The notes below the pieces were generated by a model that was not told the origin of the DNA, searched no databases, and saw nothing but the letters and a program-made list of their open reading frames with translations. This document shows positions 1 through 8,041 of a stretch of DNA of 64,000 bases, piece after piece. Numbering within the stretch: position 1 is the first letter of the stretch; the number at the start of each line of letters is the position of its first letter. The stretch spans positions 1-64,000 of the forward strand of contig JBBRRA010000011.1 of the NCBI GenBank assembly GCA_038225475.1, read 5' to 3'. The DNA is from Polymorphobacter_B sp038225475 (GTDB lineage Bacteria > Pseudomonadota > Alphaproteobacteria > Sphingomonadales > Sphingomonadaceae). The position numbers and the translations under genes were made by a program.

Positions 1-4
1 GAAA

Positions 5-81
5 TGGCGCACCCGACACGATTCGAACGTGTGGCCTCCACCTTCGGAGGGTGGCGCTCTATCCAGCTGAGCTACGGGTGC
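5..81 (-). tRNA. tRNA-Arg (anticodon CCG)
   Basis: The minus strand folds as a complete tRNA. The acceptor stem GCACCCG pairs with CGGGTGC, the anticodon stem CCACC/GGTGG encloses the loop CTCCGAA, and the T loop is TTCGAAT. The anticodon CCG reads the arginine codon CGG, which is common in this GC-rich DNA. The 3' CCA is encoded at 5-7. Its downstream side lies outside the window, so no terminator can be assigned. Confidence 0.96.
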
Positions 82-332
82 ATCTCAATTTCGCCTAGCC
101 CGACTGACCTGTGCGGGTCAACGGATTCGGCCTTCACAAACCAGTCCCACATCGCAGTGGCCGGGCGACTACGCCCTGCTATCCGCTGTTCCGCCCCCGT
201 TCTCCGAAAACTGCTTACGCGGTGCTTACGCGAAAATTTTTCGGGGTTTGGCGGCGTTCGTGGAACCTCTCAAGCTACTGTTTTAACAAACCTTTCTTCA
301 GTTACTCACTCACGAAACACCCTTGACATCAG
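82..332. other. Intergenic spacer between tRNA-Arg and its partial copy
   Basis: I see no convincing gene here. Short open frames have no ribosome site and no recognisable product. The stretch around 230-330 is richer in A and T than its surroundings and probably carries the tRNA promoter on the minus strand. No integrase fragment or inverted terminal repeat was found. Confidence 0.5.
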
Positions 333-373
333 CCTTCGGAGGGCAGTGCTCTATCCAGCTGAGCTACGGGTGC
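333..373 (-). pseudogene. Partial tRNA-Arg copy (5' half only)
   Basis: On the minus strand this block repeats the first 41 bases of the intact tRNA-Arg at 5-81 with about three differences. It covers the 5' acceptor strand, the whole D arm and the anticodon loop CTCCGAA. The similarity stops just past the loop, and no T arm or 3' acceptor strand follows. The fragment lies about 250 bases upstream of the intact gene in the direction of transcription. It may be a decayed tandem tRNA, or a tRNA half displaced by an integration event in the anticodon region. Confidence 0.8.
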
Positions 374-423
374 AACGCGCGCATGCCTAGCAAAGCCGCG
401 CGGCTCGCGCCAGCCCCGTCCGG

Positions 424-843
424 CTATCGGGCTTTCGGGACCGGCGTATAGGGTGTGAACAGCCCGAGGCCGCACGACGCACCGCGCCGCGGACCGCCGC
501 TGTTGTACAAAACCGTGATGATATCGACCGAGCACAACTGGCTGAGCGACGTGGCATAGGTAAACGCGCGCTCGAACCCAAGGCCGGGGCAGGCATTGGG
601 CAGCGTGTTGCGGAGCACGCGGCGGTTGTTCATCACAAAGTCGATGGTCCGGTCATCGACGACGCGCGCCTCGCGGATGCCCGTCAGCTGAATGCAGGAT
701 ACCGGCGCGGCGGCGGCAACTGCGGCGGCCGGGGCGGCCGGAACCGGAACCACCGCCGCCGACGGCGCGGCGGTCGGCGTGCCGGTCGAGCAGGCACCGA
801 GCGCGACCAATGCTGCCACTGCCACCCACGCTCGTCTGCGCAT
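424..843 (-). CDS. Small periplasmic lipoprotein, DUF6491-like
   Basis: The 139-residue product starts with a short basic stretch, a hydrophobic segment and the lipobox LGAC (Cys18), so it should be a lipid-anchored lipoprotein. An Ala/Pro-rich linker runs to about residue 47. The mature domain has a Cys-Ile start, a VVDDRTIDFVM segment and two later Cys-containing blocks (near NACPGL and SQLCSV). This pattern resembles the DUF6491 family common in sphingomonads and xanthomonads. No function is known for the family. It stands alone, downstream of nothing obvious and 73 bases before nth on the same strand. Confidence 0.75.
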   Translation of the reverse strand: MRRRAWVAVAALVALGACSTGTPTAAPSAAVVPVPAAPAAAVAAAAPVSCIQLTGIREARVVDDRTIDFVMNNRRVLRNTLPNACPGLGFERAFTYATSLSQLCSVDIITVLYNSGGPRRGASCGLGLFTPYTPVPKAR

Positions 844-916
844 CGCTTGCTCCTCGCACCCTTACCGATTTCGGGTCAGTCTATACTTGATACGCAACGC
901 AACGAATACAAGCGGC

Positions 917-1588
917 TCAGGTCGTCGATTTCGCCTGAACGACCGCTGAACTGGGGGCGGCGGTCTTGTCGGGAAAAGCGCACAGGTCGCGGACCGGGCA
1001 TTGCCAACATTCGGGCCGCCGCGCCTTGCAGACATAGCGGCCGAGCAGGATCAGCCAGTGGTGCGCGTGCCGCAGGAAATGCGGCGGGATCGCGGTCATC
1101 AGCGCATCCTCGACGCTGCGCACGGTCTTGCCCGGGGCCAGCCCGGTGCGGTTGGCAACGCGGAAGATGTGCGTATCGACCGCACAGGTCGCATCGCCGA
1201 ACACCTCGTTCAACACGACATTGGCGGTCTTGCGACCGACGCCGGGCAGCGCCTCGAGCGCGGCGCGGTCGTGCGGAACCGCCCCGCCATGCTGTTCGAC
1301 CAAGGCGGCGCTGAGCGCGATGACGTTCTTTGCCTTGGTGTTGAACAGCCCGATCGTGCGGATGTGCTGCCGCAACGCGGCTTCGCCCAGCGCCAGCATC
1401 GCGGCCGGGTCCTGCACGCTTTCGAACAGCCTCGCGGTGGCGCGATTGACGCCGACATCGGTCGATTGCGCCGACAGCACGACCGCGACCAGCAGCGTAT
1501 AGGCGTTGACATAGGCGAGCTCGGTCGCCGGTGCCGGCGTCGCAGCGCTCAGGCGGGCGAAAAAGGCTTCGGTCTGCTGCGGCGTCAT
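917..1588 (-). CDS. nth: Endonuclease III (DNA glycosylase/AP lyase)
   Basis: The product removes oxidised pyrimidines and cleaves the abasic site in base excision repair. The helix-hairpin-helix reads LPGVGRKTANVVL and carries the catalytic Lys, and the catalytic Asp lies in VDTHIFRV. The C-terminal 4Fe-4S loop has the family spacing C-x6-C-x2-C-x5-C. The start chosen at 1588 (MTPQQTEAFF) gives 223 residues, the usual size; the frame stays open 11 codons further upstream. The gene is divergent from the DUF2244 gene, with a 62-base gap that must hold both promoters. Confidence 0.96.
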   Translation of the reverse strand: MTPQQTEAFFARLSAATPAPATELAYVNAYTLLVAVVLSAQSTDVGVNRATARLFESVQDPAAMLALGEAALRQHIRTIGLFNTKAKNVIALSAALVEQHGGAVPHDRAALEALPGVGRKTANVVLNEVFGDATCAVDTHIFRVANRTGLAPGKTVRSVEDALMTAIPPHFLRHAHHWLILLGRYVCKARRPECWQCPVRDLCAFPDKTAAPSSAVVQAKSTT

Positions 1589-1650
1589 GGCAGCCGCGAT
1601 GTGCGGGCAGACGGCGTGCATTGTCCAGCGCTTGCGCTATCGTGCCGCGT

Positions 1651-2115
1651 ATGACGACTGCCTATTTCGACCTGCGCCTGACCCCGAACCGGTCGCTCGA
1701 CCGGCGTCAGGCGGCGTGGCTGATCGGCGGCGTCGGCGCGACCTTCGCGTTGATGGGGGCGCGGCTGTGGCTGGTCGGCGCGTGGCCGGTGGTGCCGTTC
1801 ATGGTCATCGACCTCGCGCTGCTGTGGTGGGCGTTCAAGGCCAGCTATCGGTCGGGACGCGCGTTCGAGACGCTGCGGCTCGATGATGCCAGCCTGCTGG
1901 TTTGCACCGTCAGCCATCAGGGGGCCGAGCGCCGCGTGACGCTCGAACCCTATTGGACGCAGGTCAGCCTCGAGCGTATTTCGGACCTTGAAAACCGGTT
2001 GTGGCTCGCCTGCCGCGGGCGACGGGTGCGCGTCGCCGAATGCCTGTCGCCCGCCGAGCGCGAGGCGGTGCACGCCGTGATCGCCGACGGGCTGCGCCGC
2101 TACCGCGGCAGCTAA
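1651..2115 (+). CDS. DUF2244 membrane protein
   Basis: This is a 154-residue protein with two adjacent hydrophobic segments at about residues 22-62, separated by a short turn, followed by a soluble beta-rich tail. The N-terminal block YFDLRLTPNRSL and the layout match DUF2244, a family of small alphaproteobacterial inner-membrane proteins of unknown function, often found beside nth. The start at the ATG of MTTAYFDL fits the family. The stop codon overlaps the stop of convergent dapB by two bases. Confidence 0.85.
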   Translation: MTTAYFDLRLTPNRSLDRRQAAWLIGGVGATFALMGARLWLVGAWPVVPFMVIDLALLWWAFKASYRSGRAFETLRLDDASLLVCTVSHQGAERRVTLEPYWTQVSLERISDLENRLWLACRGRRVRVAECLSPAEREAVHAVIADGLRRYRGS

Positions 2116-2915
2116 AAGCCGAGCACCTGCGCCATCGTATAGCGCCCCGGCGGGCGACCGGCGAGCCACGCCGCCGCGCCAACAGCGCCGCGTGCAAAAA
2201 TATCGCGCGACTCGGCGCGGTGCGTCAGCTCGATGCGTTCGCCGTCGCCGAGCAGCAGCACGCTATGATCGCCCGCCGCCGAGCCGCCGCGCATCGACGC
2301 AAAGCCGATTTCGCCGCTGCGCCGCGCGCGGTTGCGGTCGCCTTTCGCCTCGACATCGGCCAGCCGCACCCCGCGCCCACGCGCCGCAGCATCGCCCAGC
2401 AACAGCGCGGTCCCCGACGGCGCATCGCGCTTGTCACGGTGGTGCAACTCGGCGATCTCGATGTCCCAACCGGTACCCAATCGCGCTGCTGCCTGCTCGA
2501 CTAGCGCGGCAAGCAGCGTCACGCCGAGCGCGGTGTTCGCCGCCTGCAGCACCGCGATATGGCGCGCCGCGCGGTCGATCGCGGCATGGTCGGCAGGCGA
2601 CAGCCCGGTGGTGCCGACGACCAGCGCGCACGAGCCGAGGCATGCCGAATCGAGATTGCCCGCCAGCGCGCCGGGGGCGGTAAAGTCGATGAACACGTCG
2701 CAATTATGCGCCAGCGCCGAGCTGTTGGTGCAGACGCTAAGCCCGCCAGGCAATGCGCTGCCGACGGCCGCATGCCCGGCGCGCTCGACCGCGCCCGCCA
2801 GCCGCAGCCGCGGATCGGCCGCCACCGCCGCGATGATCGCCGCACCCATGCGCCCGCCCGCGCCGAGCACGCCGACGCGGATCAGCGAGGAGGATGCCGG
2901 TTTGCCCACGGCCAT
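2112..2915 (-). CDS. dapB: 4-hydroxy-tetrahydrodipicolinate reductase
   Basis: DapB reduces the dihydrodipicolinate precursor with NAD(P)H in the lysine and meso-diaminopimelate pathway. The nucleotide-binding loop is GVLGAGGRMGAAI near the N terminus. The substrate-binding and catalytic block reads ELHHRDKRDAPSGTA and includes the His pair, the catalytic Lys and the GTA motif. At 267 residues the length is normal. Two further genes of the same pathway, lysA and dapD, are elsewhere in the window, so the pathway is scattered. Confidence 0.96.
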   Translation of the reverse strand: MAVGKPASSSLIRVGVLGAGGRMGAAIIAAVAADPRLRLAGAVERAGHAAVGSALPGGLSVCTNSSALAHNCDVFIDFTAPGALAGNLDSACLGSCALVVGTTGLSPADHAAIDRAARHIAVLQAANTALGVTLLAALVEQAAARLGTGWDIEIAELHHRDKRDAPSGTALLLGDAAARGRGVRLADVEAKGDRNRARRSGEIGFASMRGGSAAGDHSVLLLGDGERIELTHRAESRDIFARGAVGAAAWLAGRPPGRYTMAQVLGF

Positions 2916-2953
2916 ATCTGACCACCGATGGCACCGGGGTTCAATGGCGAATG

Positions 2954-3358
2954 CTAGTCCGCTGCCGCCGCGTGTTCGATCCGTTCCATATCAGCATCGC
3001 TCAGCCCGAAATGATGGCCGACTTCGTGCACCAGCACATGCGTCACCAGCGCGTCCAATGTCTCGCCGGTTTCGATCCATTCATCGAGCAGCGGGCGGCG
3101 GTACAGGAAGATGACATCGGGCATCGCGCCGGTCGGCTGGTCGCCCTTCATCCCGACATGGCGGCCCCAGTACAGCCCGAGAATGTCGAACGGCGTTTCA
3201 AGTTCCATTTCGGCCATCACCTCGGCATCGGGGAAATCCTCGATGCGCAGCAGCACGTCCGCCAGCCAGACGCGAAACTGGCTGGGCAACCGTTCGACCG
3301 CCGCCTGCGCGAGCGCGTCGATATCGGCAAGGGTCGGCGGGGTTTGACGGACGGCCAT
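2954..3358 (-). CDS. Minimal zincin-type metallopeptidase (PF06262 family)
   Basis: The 134-residue protein carries the zinc motif HEVGHHFG near its C terminus followed by the acidic stretch DADMERIE, the signature of the small zincin family PF06262. It has no signal peptide and no membrane segment, so it should be cytoplasmic. The substrate is unknown. It lies 38 bases upstream of dapB on the same strand and may be cotranscribed with it. Confidence 0.85.
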   Translation of the reverse strand: MAVRQTPPTLADIDALAQAAVERLPSQFRVWLADVLLRIEDFPDAEVMAEMELETPFDILGLYWGRHVGMKGDQPTGAMPDVIFLYRRPLLDEWIETGETLDALVTHVLVHEVGHHFGLSDADMERIEHAAAAD

Positions 3359-3407
3359 GCGCGGGTCGATAGGCGGTCATGCCGCCGTTGCCAAGCCGGA
3401 GACCCGT

Positions 3408-3683
3408 ATGATCCCCCGCCTCACCGAAGCCGAAATCGCGCTCGCACTGACCAGCCTGCCCGGCTGGAACCGCGACGGCGAATTCCTCGTCCGCCATTAC
3501 AAGTTCAAGGATTTCACGCACGCGTTTGCGTTCATGGCGCGCGTCGCGCTGCTCGCCGAAAAGGCCGACCATCATCCCGAATGGTCGAACGTCTATAACC
3601 GCGTCGACGTCCGTCTGACGACGCACGACGCGGGCGGGCTGACCGGTCGCGATACTGCGCTGGCGGCAGCGATCGATTCCTAA
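3408..3683 (+). CDS. phhB: 4a-hydroxytetrahydrobiopterin dehydratase (pterin-4a-carbinolamine dehydratase)
   Basis: The enzyme dehydrates 4a-hydroxytetrahydrobiopterin to recycle the pterin cofactor. The 91-residue product has the family signature with the active-site histidines and Pro-Glu-Trp (ADHHPEWSNVYNRV) and the following LTTHDAGGLT block. The ATG at 3408 gives the standard length; a longer open frame upstream adds a non-family extension. No phenylalanine hydroxylase is nearby, so the substrate source is not shown here. Its stop overlaps the stop of the convergent small membrane protein. Confidence 0.92.
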   Translation: MIPRLTEAEIALALTSLPGWNRDGEFLVRHYKFKDFTHAFAFMARVALLAEKADHHPEWSNVYNRVDVRLTTHDAGGLTGRDTALAAAIDS

Positions 3684-3988
3684 GCGTTGGGCGCGGGAAC
3701 GACCATCGAGGTGGCGGGTGCCGGCTTGCCGGTCTTCGGCCCCGACGCGGTCATCACGACCGATTCGCCCGCGCTCGGCGGAACGAAATAAGCCGCGATC
3801 GCGGTAACGATCACCGTCACGATCGTGGTGATCGCGGTCGCCACTTCGGGTGCCAGCTTGGCACCGCCATGTTCGAAGCCGGCAATCACCAGCGTCGCCA
3901 GCGCAGCCCCGAACGCCGAAGCGCCGGTCGCAGCAACGGCTTTGTTGGTCGGGGCACGTGAAATGATGACGTCTGGCGTATCGGTCAT
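3680..3988 (-). CDS. Small two-helix membrane protein, unknown
   Basis: I do not recognise this 102-residue protein. It has two hydrophobic helices, at about residues 17-38 and 46-70, separated by a short charged loop (EHGGAKLAPE), and a Pro/Ala-rich tail. The size and topology resemble small phage holins, but there is no lysin, terminase or other phage gene nearby, so this is not a functional call. The start at MTDTPDV has an A-rich purine stretch just upstream. The gene is divergent from the FasI gene at 4371. Confidence 0.6.
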   Translation of the reverse strand: MTDTPDVIISRAPTNKAVAATGASAFGAALATLVIAGFEHGGAKLAPEVATAITTIVTVIVTAIAAYFVPPSAGESVVMTASGPKTGKPAPATSMVVPAPNA

Positions 3989-4119
3989 GGCAAATCCCTT
4001 TTTAGAAAAAGAGGCGCACGCGACAAACTCGAACCGGCTGCCAAAATAGCGCGTTGACCGGCGGCGCACCACCCGGTCGTATCGATGTCTGCAGCAATCT
4101 GCCCCGGCCAAGTAAACAA

Positions 4120-4320
4120 TCGGTCACAAAAGATATATATTCGTCACAAACTGTGCGGCGCCCGCACAAAGCAAATTGACGCAGGGCACTGCGCGCGGTT
4201 GTGCAAATTTCCCGATCGAATAAAGGAAGCAGGCGACGCGGCGTAGACGGCATTGGGCCGCCTACTCCAATCGCGGTGCTCGCATCGACATCTTCAGCTA
4301 TGCTTTCGTTTATTCGAAAG
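4120..4320. promoter_or_regulatory. Divergent intergenic region with repeats and palindromes
   Basis: The 382-base gap between the small membrane protein and the FasI gene is AT-rich in its centre. It holds two copies of GTCACAAA at 4123-4130 and 4143-4150, exactly 20 bases apart. The palindrome TGTGCGG-CGC-CCGCACA lies at 4152-4168, and a second, CTTTCG-N6-CGAAAG, at 4303-4320, about 50 bases before the FasI start. The same-face spacing of the direct repeats suggests a transcription factor site. The rest of the gap shows nothing else. Confidence 0.4.
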
Positions 4321-4370
4321 TGTGGTGAACTGTTGCGACTGCATCCTATCTTTATTCAGGAGTTACTCTG

Positions 4371-4781
4371 ATGCATGATATCGTTGATACCGCGGTTGCC
4401 GCCGGTTCGTTCAAGACGCTGGTCGCCGCCGTGACCGCAGCCGACCTCGTCGCGACGCTCAAGAGCAGCGGCCCGTTCACTGTGTTCGCACCGAGCGACG
4501 ATGCGTTCGCCAAGCTGCCCGCCGGCACCGTCGAGGAACTGGTCAAGCCCGAGAACAAGTCGAAGCTGACCGCGATCCTGACGCTGCACGTCGTGTCGGG
4601 CAAGGTCATGGCCGCTGACATCACCGGCCCGATGACGCCCGCGTCGGTCGGCGGTGAGCATCTGCACATCGACACCGCGCACGGCGTCACCGTCAACGGC
4701 GCGAATGTCGTGTCGGCCGACATCGAGTGCACCAATGGCGTGATCCACGTCATCGACGCCGTGTTGATGCCCAAGGGCTGA
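4371..4781 (+). CDS. FasI (fasciclin) domain protein without signal peptide
   Basis: The 136-residue product is a single fasciclin domain. The H1 block is SGPFTVFAPSDDAFAKLPAG and the H2 region ends NGVIHVIDAVLMP, as expected for the family, which usually mediates adhesion or cell-envelope interactions. It begins directly with the domain (MHDIVDTAVAAGSFKTLV) and has no signal peptide, unlike the paralogue at 28755. The start has a good ribosome site (AGGAG at about seven bases). A strong terminator follows, so it is a single-gene unit. Confidence 0.9.
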   Translation: MHDIVDTAVAAGSFKTLVAAVTAADLVATLKSSGPFTVFAPSDDAFAKLPAGTVEELVKPENKSKLTAILTLHVVSGKVMAADITGPMTPASVGGEHLHIDTAHGVTVNGANVVSADIECTNGVIHVIDAVLMPKG

Positions 4782-4801
4782 TCGAACACCGACGAAATAA
4801 G

Positions 4802-4833
4802 CGGCCCGGCCTGGTAACAGGCCGGGCCGTTTT
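4802..4833 (+). terminator. Rho-independent terminator after FasI gene
   Basis: A perfect 12-base-pair GC-rich stem (CGGCCCGGCCTG with its complement) closes a GTAA loop and is followed by four Ts. It lies 21 bases after the FasI stop codon. Confidence 0.92.
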
Positions 4834-4867
4834 ATGTCTGCTGCGCCGGTGGAACTGCGCCTGCGGC

Positions 4868-5647
4868 TTAGCGTGGGGCCATCCGGATTGCGCCGTCGAT
4901 GCGGACGTCCTCGCCGTTGAAATAGCTGTTGCGGCACATCTCGAGCGCCAGGCTCGCATATTCGGGCGCGTTGCCCAGCCGCTTCGGGAACGGCACGCTG
5001 GCAGCAAGCGCGTCCTTCACATTCTGCGGCGCGGCGTTCATCAGCGGCGTGTTGAAGATGCCGGGCAAAATGGTGTTGACGCGAATGCCCTCGCTCATCA
5101 GGTCGCGCGCGATCGGCAGCGTCATGCCGACCACGCCGCCCTTCGACGCGCTGTACGCCGCCTGCCCCATCTGCCCGTCTTCGGCAGCGACGCTCGCGGT
5201 GTTGACGATGCAGCCGCGCTCGCCGTCATCCATCGGCGTCAGCGTCAACATCCCCGCCGCCGATTTGGCGATGCAGCGAAACGTGCCGATCAGGTTGATC
5301 TGGATGATCATGTTGAACGCATCGAGCGGGAAATGCTTGATCGACCCGTCCTCGCGGCTGCGGCTGGCGGTTTTGACCGCGTTGCCGGTACCGGCACAGT
5401 TGATCAGGATGCGCTCCTGCCCGTTTGCGGCGCGCGCCTGCGCAAAGCCCGCATCGACCGAGTCGTCGCTGGTCACGTTGACGTGGCAGAACACCCCGCC
5501 GATGCTGTGCGCCACCGCCTCGCCCTTTTCGGCGTTCATGTCGAAGATCGCGACCTTGACACCTTCGGCCGCGAGCGCGCGCGCCGTCGCCTCGCCCAGT
5601 CCCGATGCTCCGCCGGTAACCACCGCCGCACAGCCGTTCAACTTCAT
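4868..5647 (-). CDS. SDR-family 3-hydroxyacyl-CoA dehydrogenase (HSD17B10-like)
   Basis: This short-chain dehydrogenase of 259 residues has the NAD loop TGGASGLG, the NAG-equivalent NCAG, a catalytic Ser in the NTASVAAEDGQ block and the YSASKGG active site. The overall pattern, including IVNTASVAA and VNTILPGIFNTPL, resembles the type II 3-hydroxyacyl-CoA dehydrogenases that act in beta-oxidation of branched or aromatic acyl-CoAs. The start MKLNG at 5647 is preceded by a GGGAGAG ribosome site; the frame runs eight codons further upstream. The exact substrate is inferred only from family resemblance. Confidence 0.85.
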   Translation of the reverse strand: MKLNGCAAVVTGGASGLGEATARALAAEGVKVAIFDMNAEKGEAVAHSIGGVFCHVNVTSDDSVDAGFAQARAANGQERILINCAGTGNAVKTASRSREDGSIKHFPLDAFNMIIQINLIGTFRCIAKSAAGMLTLTPMDDGERGCIVNTASVAAEDGQMGQAAYSASKGGVVGMTLPIARDLMSEGIRVNTILPGIFNTPLMNAAPQNVKDALAASVPFPKRLGNAPEYASLALEMCRNSYFNGEDVRIDGAIRMAPR

Positions 5648-5677
5648 CGCGTCTCTCCCAAGGATTTGCACCGCACC

Positions 5678-6577
5678 TTATGAAGCGCGTGCCGCCGCGG
5701 CAAGGCGGCGACCGACCTGCGCTTCGCGATAGGCAAGGTAGATCGTCACTGCGAGGATCACCGCGCCGCCGACGAAGGTGCCAAGGTCATAATGTTCGCC
5801 GAACAGCCCGATCCCGAACGCGGTGATTAGTCCGAAGCGGACGAAATCATACGGCAGGATCGCTGACGCCTCGCTGAGTGAAAATGCCCGGCTGAGCGTC
5901 AGCTGGCCGATCGCCGCCACCACGCCGATCGCCAGCAGCACCGGCCAGACGTGCAGCGACGGCCAGCGCCAAACGAATGCCGCGACGCCGAGCGAAGGCA
6001 GCACGGTGAGCAGGAAGCTCCACGCCGCAACCGCGCGCGAATCGTCCGAGCCGACAAGGCTGCGGATCGCGACAATCGAAAAGCCGGTCGACACCGCCGA
6101 CACCATCGCCGCTGCAATCCCCACCGTCAGCGGCGCCGCACCGGGGCGCAGCACGATCAGCATGCCGCCAAAGCCGACCAGCAGCGCCGCGATCCGCCGC
6201 GCATGGATACGCTCGCCGAGCAGCAGCACCGCAAGCAGTGTTGCAAACAGCGGCGCGGTATAGTTGATCGCCAACACGGTCGCGAGCGGTGCGCTGGCGA
6301 TCGCGAAAAACGTCGCCAGCGTTGCCACAAGGCCCGAAGTGGCGCGGCGCAGATGGATTGGCATGCGCGCCGATTTGAGCAGGCCGGGATGGCGCAGCAG
6401 CATCGGCGTCAGCACGACGCAGCCGATCGCGTTGCGAAAGAACACGATCTCGAACGGGTGAAGCTCGGCGCTGGCGATACGGATCAGCGCCCACATCGTC
6501 GCAAACGCCACGCACGACACGATCATCCATGCGGGGCCGCGCGCGTGCGGAGGCAAACGGTCGATCGGCGTGGTCAC
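5678..6577 (-). CDS. EamA/DMT-family transporter
   Basis: The 299-residue protein has ten hydrophobic segments arranged as two repeats of five, the drug/metabolite transporter (EamA) layout. The repeats are recognisable around RNAIGCVV in the first half and SVVAIGQL-like positions in the second. Substrates of this family range from amino acids to nucleosides and cannot be assigned here. It lies 24 bases after dnaA on the same strand and 30 bases before the SDR gene, so readthrough is possible. Confidence 0.88.
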   Translation of the reverse strand: MTTPIDRLPPHARGPAWMIVSCVAFATMWALIRIASAELHPFEIVFFRNAIGCVVLTPMLLRHPGLLKSARMPIHLRRATSGLVATLATFFAIASAPLATVLAINYTAPLFATLLAVLLLGERIHARRIAALLVGFGGMLIVLRPGAAPLTVGIAAAMVSAVSTGFSIVAIRSLVGSDDSRAVAAWSFLLTVLPSLGVAAFVWRWPSLHVWPVLLAIGVVAAIGQLTLSRAFSLSEASAILPYDFVRFGLITAFGIGLFGEHYDLGTFVGGAVILAVTIYLAYREAQVGRRLAAAARAS

Positions 6578-6601
6578 CAGCGCTGTGTGGCGCGCATCGG
6601 C

Positions 6602-8041
6602 TCAGCCGTCCAGCAGTCTCGAAAGCTGCGCGACATCGGCGTCGAGTTCACGGTCACCGGCGCGCAGCTCGTCGATGCGCTTGACCGCGTGCATCACCGT
6701 GGTGTGATCGCGACCGCCGAAACGCCGCCCGATTTCCGGCAGCGAGCGCGGCGTCAACCGCTTGGCAAGGTACATCGCCACCTGCCGCGGGCGGGCGACC
6801 TCGCGCGCGCGCCGCGCCGACAGCATGTCGCCGGGCTTGATGTTGTAATAATCCGCGACGCGCCGCTGGATCTCGTCGATCGTCACCTTCTTTTCGTGGC
6901 TGCGCAGCAGATCGGCGAGCGTTTCGCGCGTGAACTCGAGCGTCACCGCCTTGCCGACCAGCCGCGCATAGGCGACGACGCGGTTGAGCGCGCCTTCGAG
7001 TTCGCGGACGTTCGAGGTGATCTTGCGCGCCAGAAACTCGATGACTTCGGCGGGAACCGCAACGTTCGGCCCGAGCTGATCGGTCAATGCCGCGACCTTG
7101 GTATGGAGGATGTTGAGCCGCAGCTCGTAATCGGCGGCGTTGATATCGGCGACCAGCCCCCATGCCATCCGCGACAGGATGCGGTCCTGGATGCCCTCGA
7201 GGTTCTGCGGGCTGCGGTCCGATGTGATGACGAGGCGTTTTCCGGCGCTGATAATCTCGTTCATCGTGTGGAAGAATTCTTCCTGCGTCGACTCCTTGCC
7301 GGCGATGAACTGGACATCGTCGATCATCAGCAGGTCGACTGAGCGCAGCCGCTGCTTGAAGGTGATCGTGTCCTTGGCACGGAGCGCTGCAAGGAATTCG
7401 ACCATGAACTTTTCGGCCGACAGATAGGCGACCTTGGCATTGGGATTGCGCGTGCGCAGCTCGCCGCCGATCGCGTGCATCAGATGCGTCTTGCCGAGCC
7501 CGGTAGTGCCGTGCAGGAACAGCGGGTTGAAGCTGATCGGTCCGCCTTCGGTCAACGTGCGCGCGGCGTTATAGGCAAGCTCGTTCGACTTGCCGACGAC
7601 GAAGTTATCGAAGCTGTAGCGCGGTTCGAGCGGCAGCCCGATGCAGGCCGCGCCCGGTTCGGCGGCGACCACCGCGACCGCGGCCGCGACCGTACCGCCT
7701 TTGAGCGCGGGCACGACGCGCAGCGCCACATGGCGCACATCGGGGCGATACGCCGACCACAGGCTGCGCAGCCGCTCGAGGTAGTTGGTCTGGATCCAGT
7801 CGGCGAGAAAATGCGTCGGCAGCGCGAGCTGGACGACATCGCCGTCGATGCCAATCAGCACCGTCGGGCGCAGCCAGTTGTCGAACGTCCGCGTGCCGCA
7901 CTCGGCCTCGAGCGCCGAGCGAATCGCTGCCCACATCGCCGCGAGCGCGCCATCGGCATTTTCGGCGGGCGGGACTGCGGCGAGGGCGGCTCCCGAAAAT
8001 GGCAAGGCACGCGAATCGGTTGGGGAGGGAAGCGTTGCCAT
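6602..8041 (-). CDS. dnaA: Chromosomal replication initiator DnaA
   Basis: DnaA binds DnaA boxes and opens the replication origin. In order there are an N-terminal domain (FDNWLRPTVL), a variable linker, the AAA+ core with Walker A GTTGLGKTHLMHA, Walker B LLMIDDVQF and sensor regions, and the C-terminal DNA-binding domain with the signature GGRDHTTVMHAVKRI. The ATG at 8041 gives 479 residues; an in-frame GTG at 8095 would add 18. The gene lies downstream of rpsT on the same strand, an arrangement seen in other sphingomonads. Confidence 0.97.
   Translation of the reverse strand: MATLPSPTDSRALPFSGAALAAVPPAENADGALAAMWAAIRSALEAECGTRTFDNWLRPTVLIGIDGDVVQLALPTHFLADWIQTNYLERLRSLWSAYRPDVRHVALRVVPALKGGTVAAAVAVVAAEPGAACIGLPLEPRYSFDNFVVGKSNELAYNAARTLTEGGPISFNPLFLHGTTGLGKTHLMHAIGGELRTRNPNAKVAYLSAEKFMVEFLAALRAKDTITFKQRLRSVDLLMIDDVQFIAGKESTQEEFFHTMNEIISAGKRLVITSDRSPQNLEGIQDRILSRMAWGLVADINAADYELRLNILHTKVAALTDQLGPNVAVPAEVIEFLARKITSNVRELEGALNRVVAYARLVGKAVTLEFTRETLADLLRSHEKKVTIDEIQRRVADYYNIKPGDMLSARRAREVARPRQVAMYLAKRLTPRSLPEIGRRFGGRDHTTVMHAVKRIDELRAGDRELDADVAQLSRLLDG

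Noticed and set aside
3680..3988. Holin-like small membrane protein as evidence for a prophage
   Set aside because: No lysin, terminase, capsid, tail or integrase gene is near it, and two-helix small proteins are too common to call.
5951..7342. Very long plus-strand open frame opposite the EamA and dnaA genes, and many similar frames across the window
   Set aside because: These Arg/His/Ala-rich frames mirror real genes in GC-rich DNA, lack family motifs and ribosome sites, and overlap well-supported genes completely.
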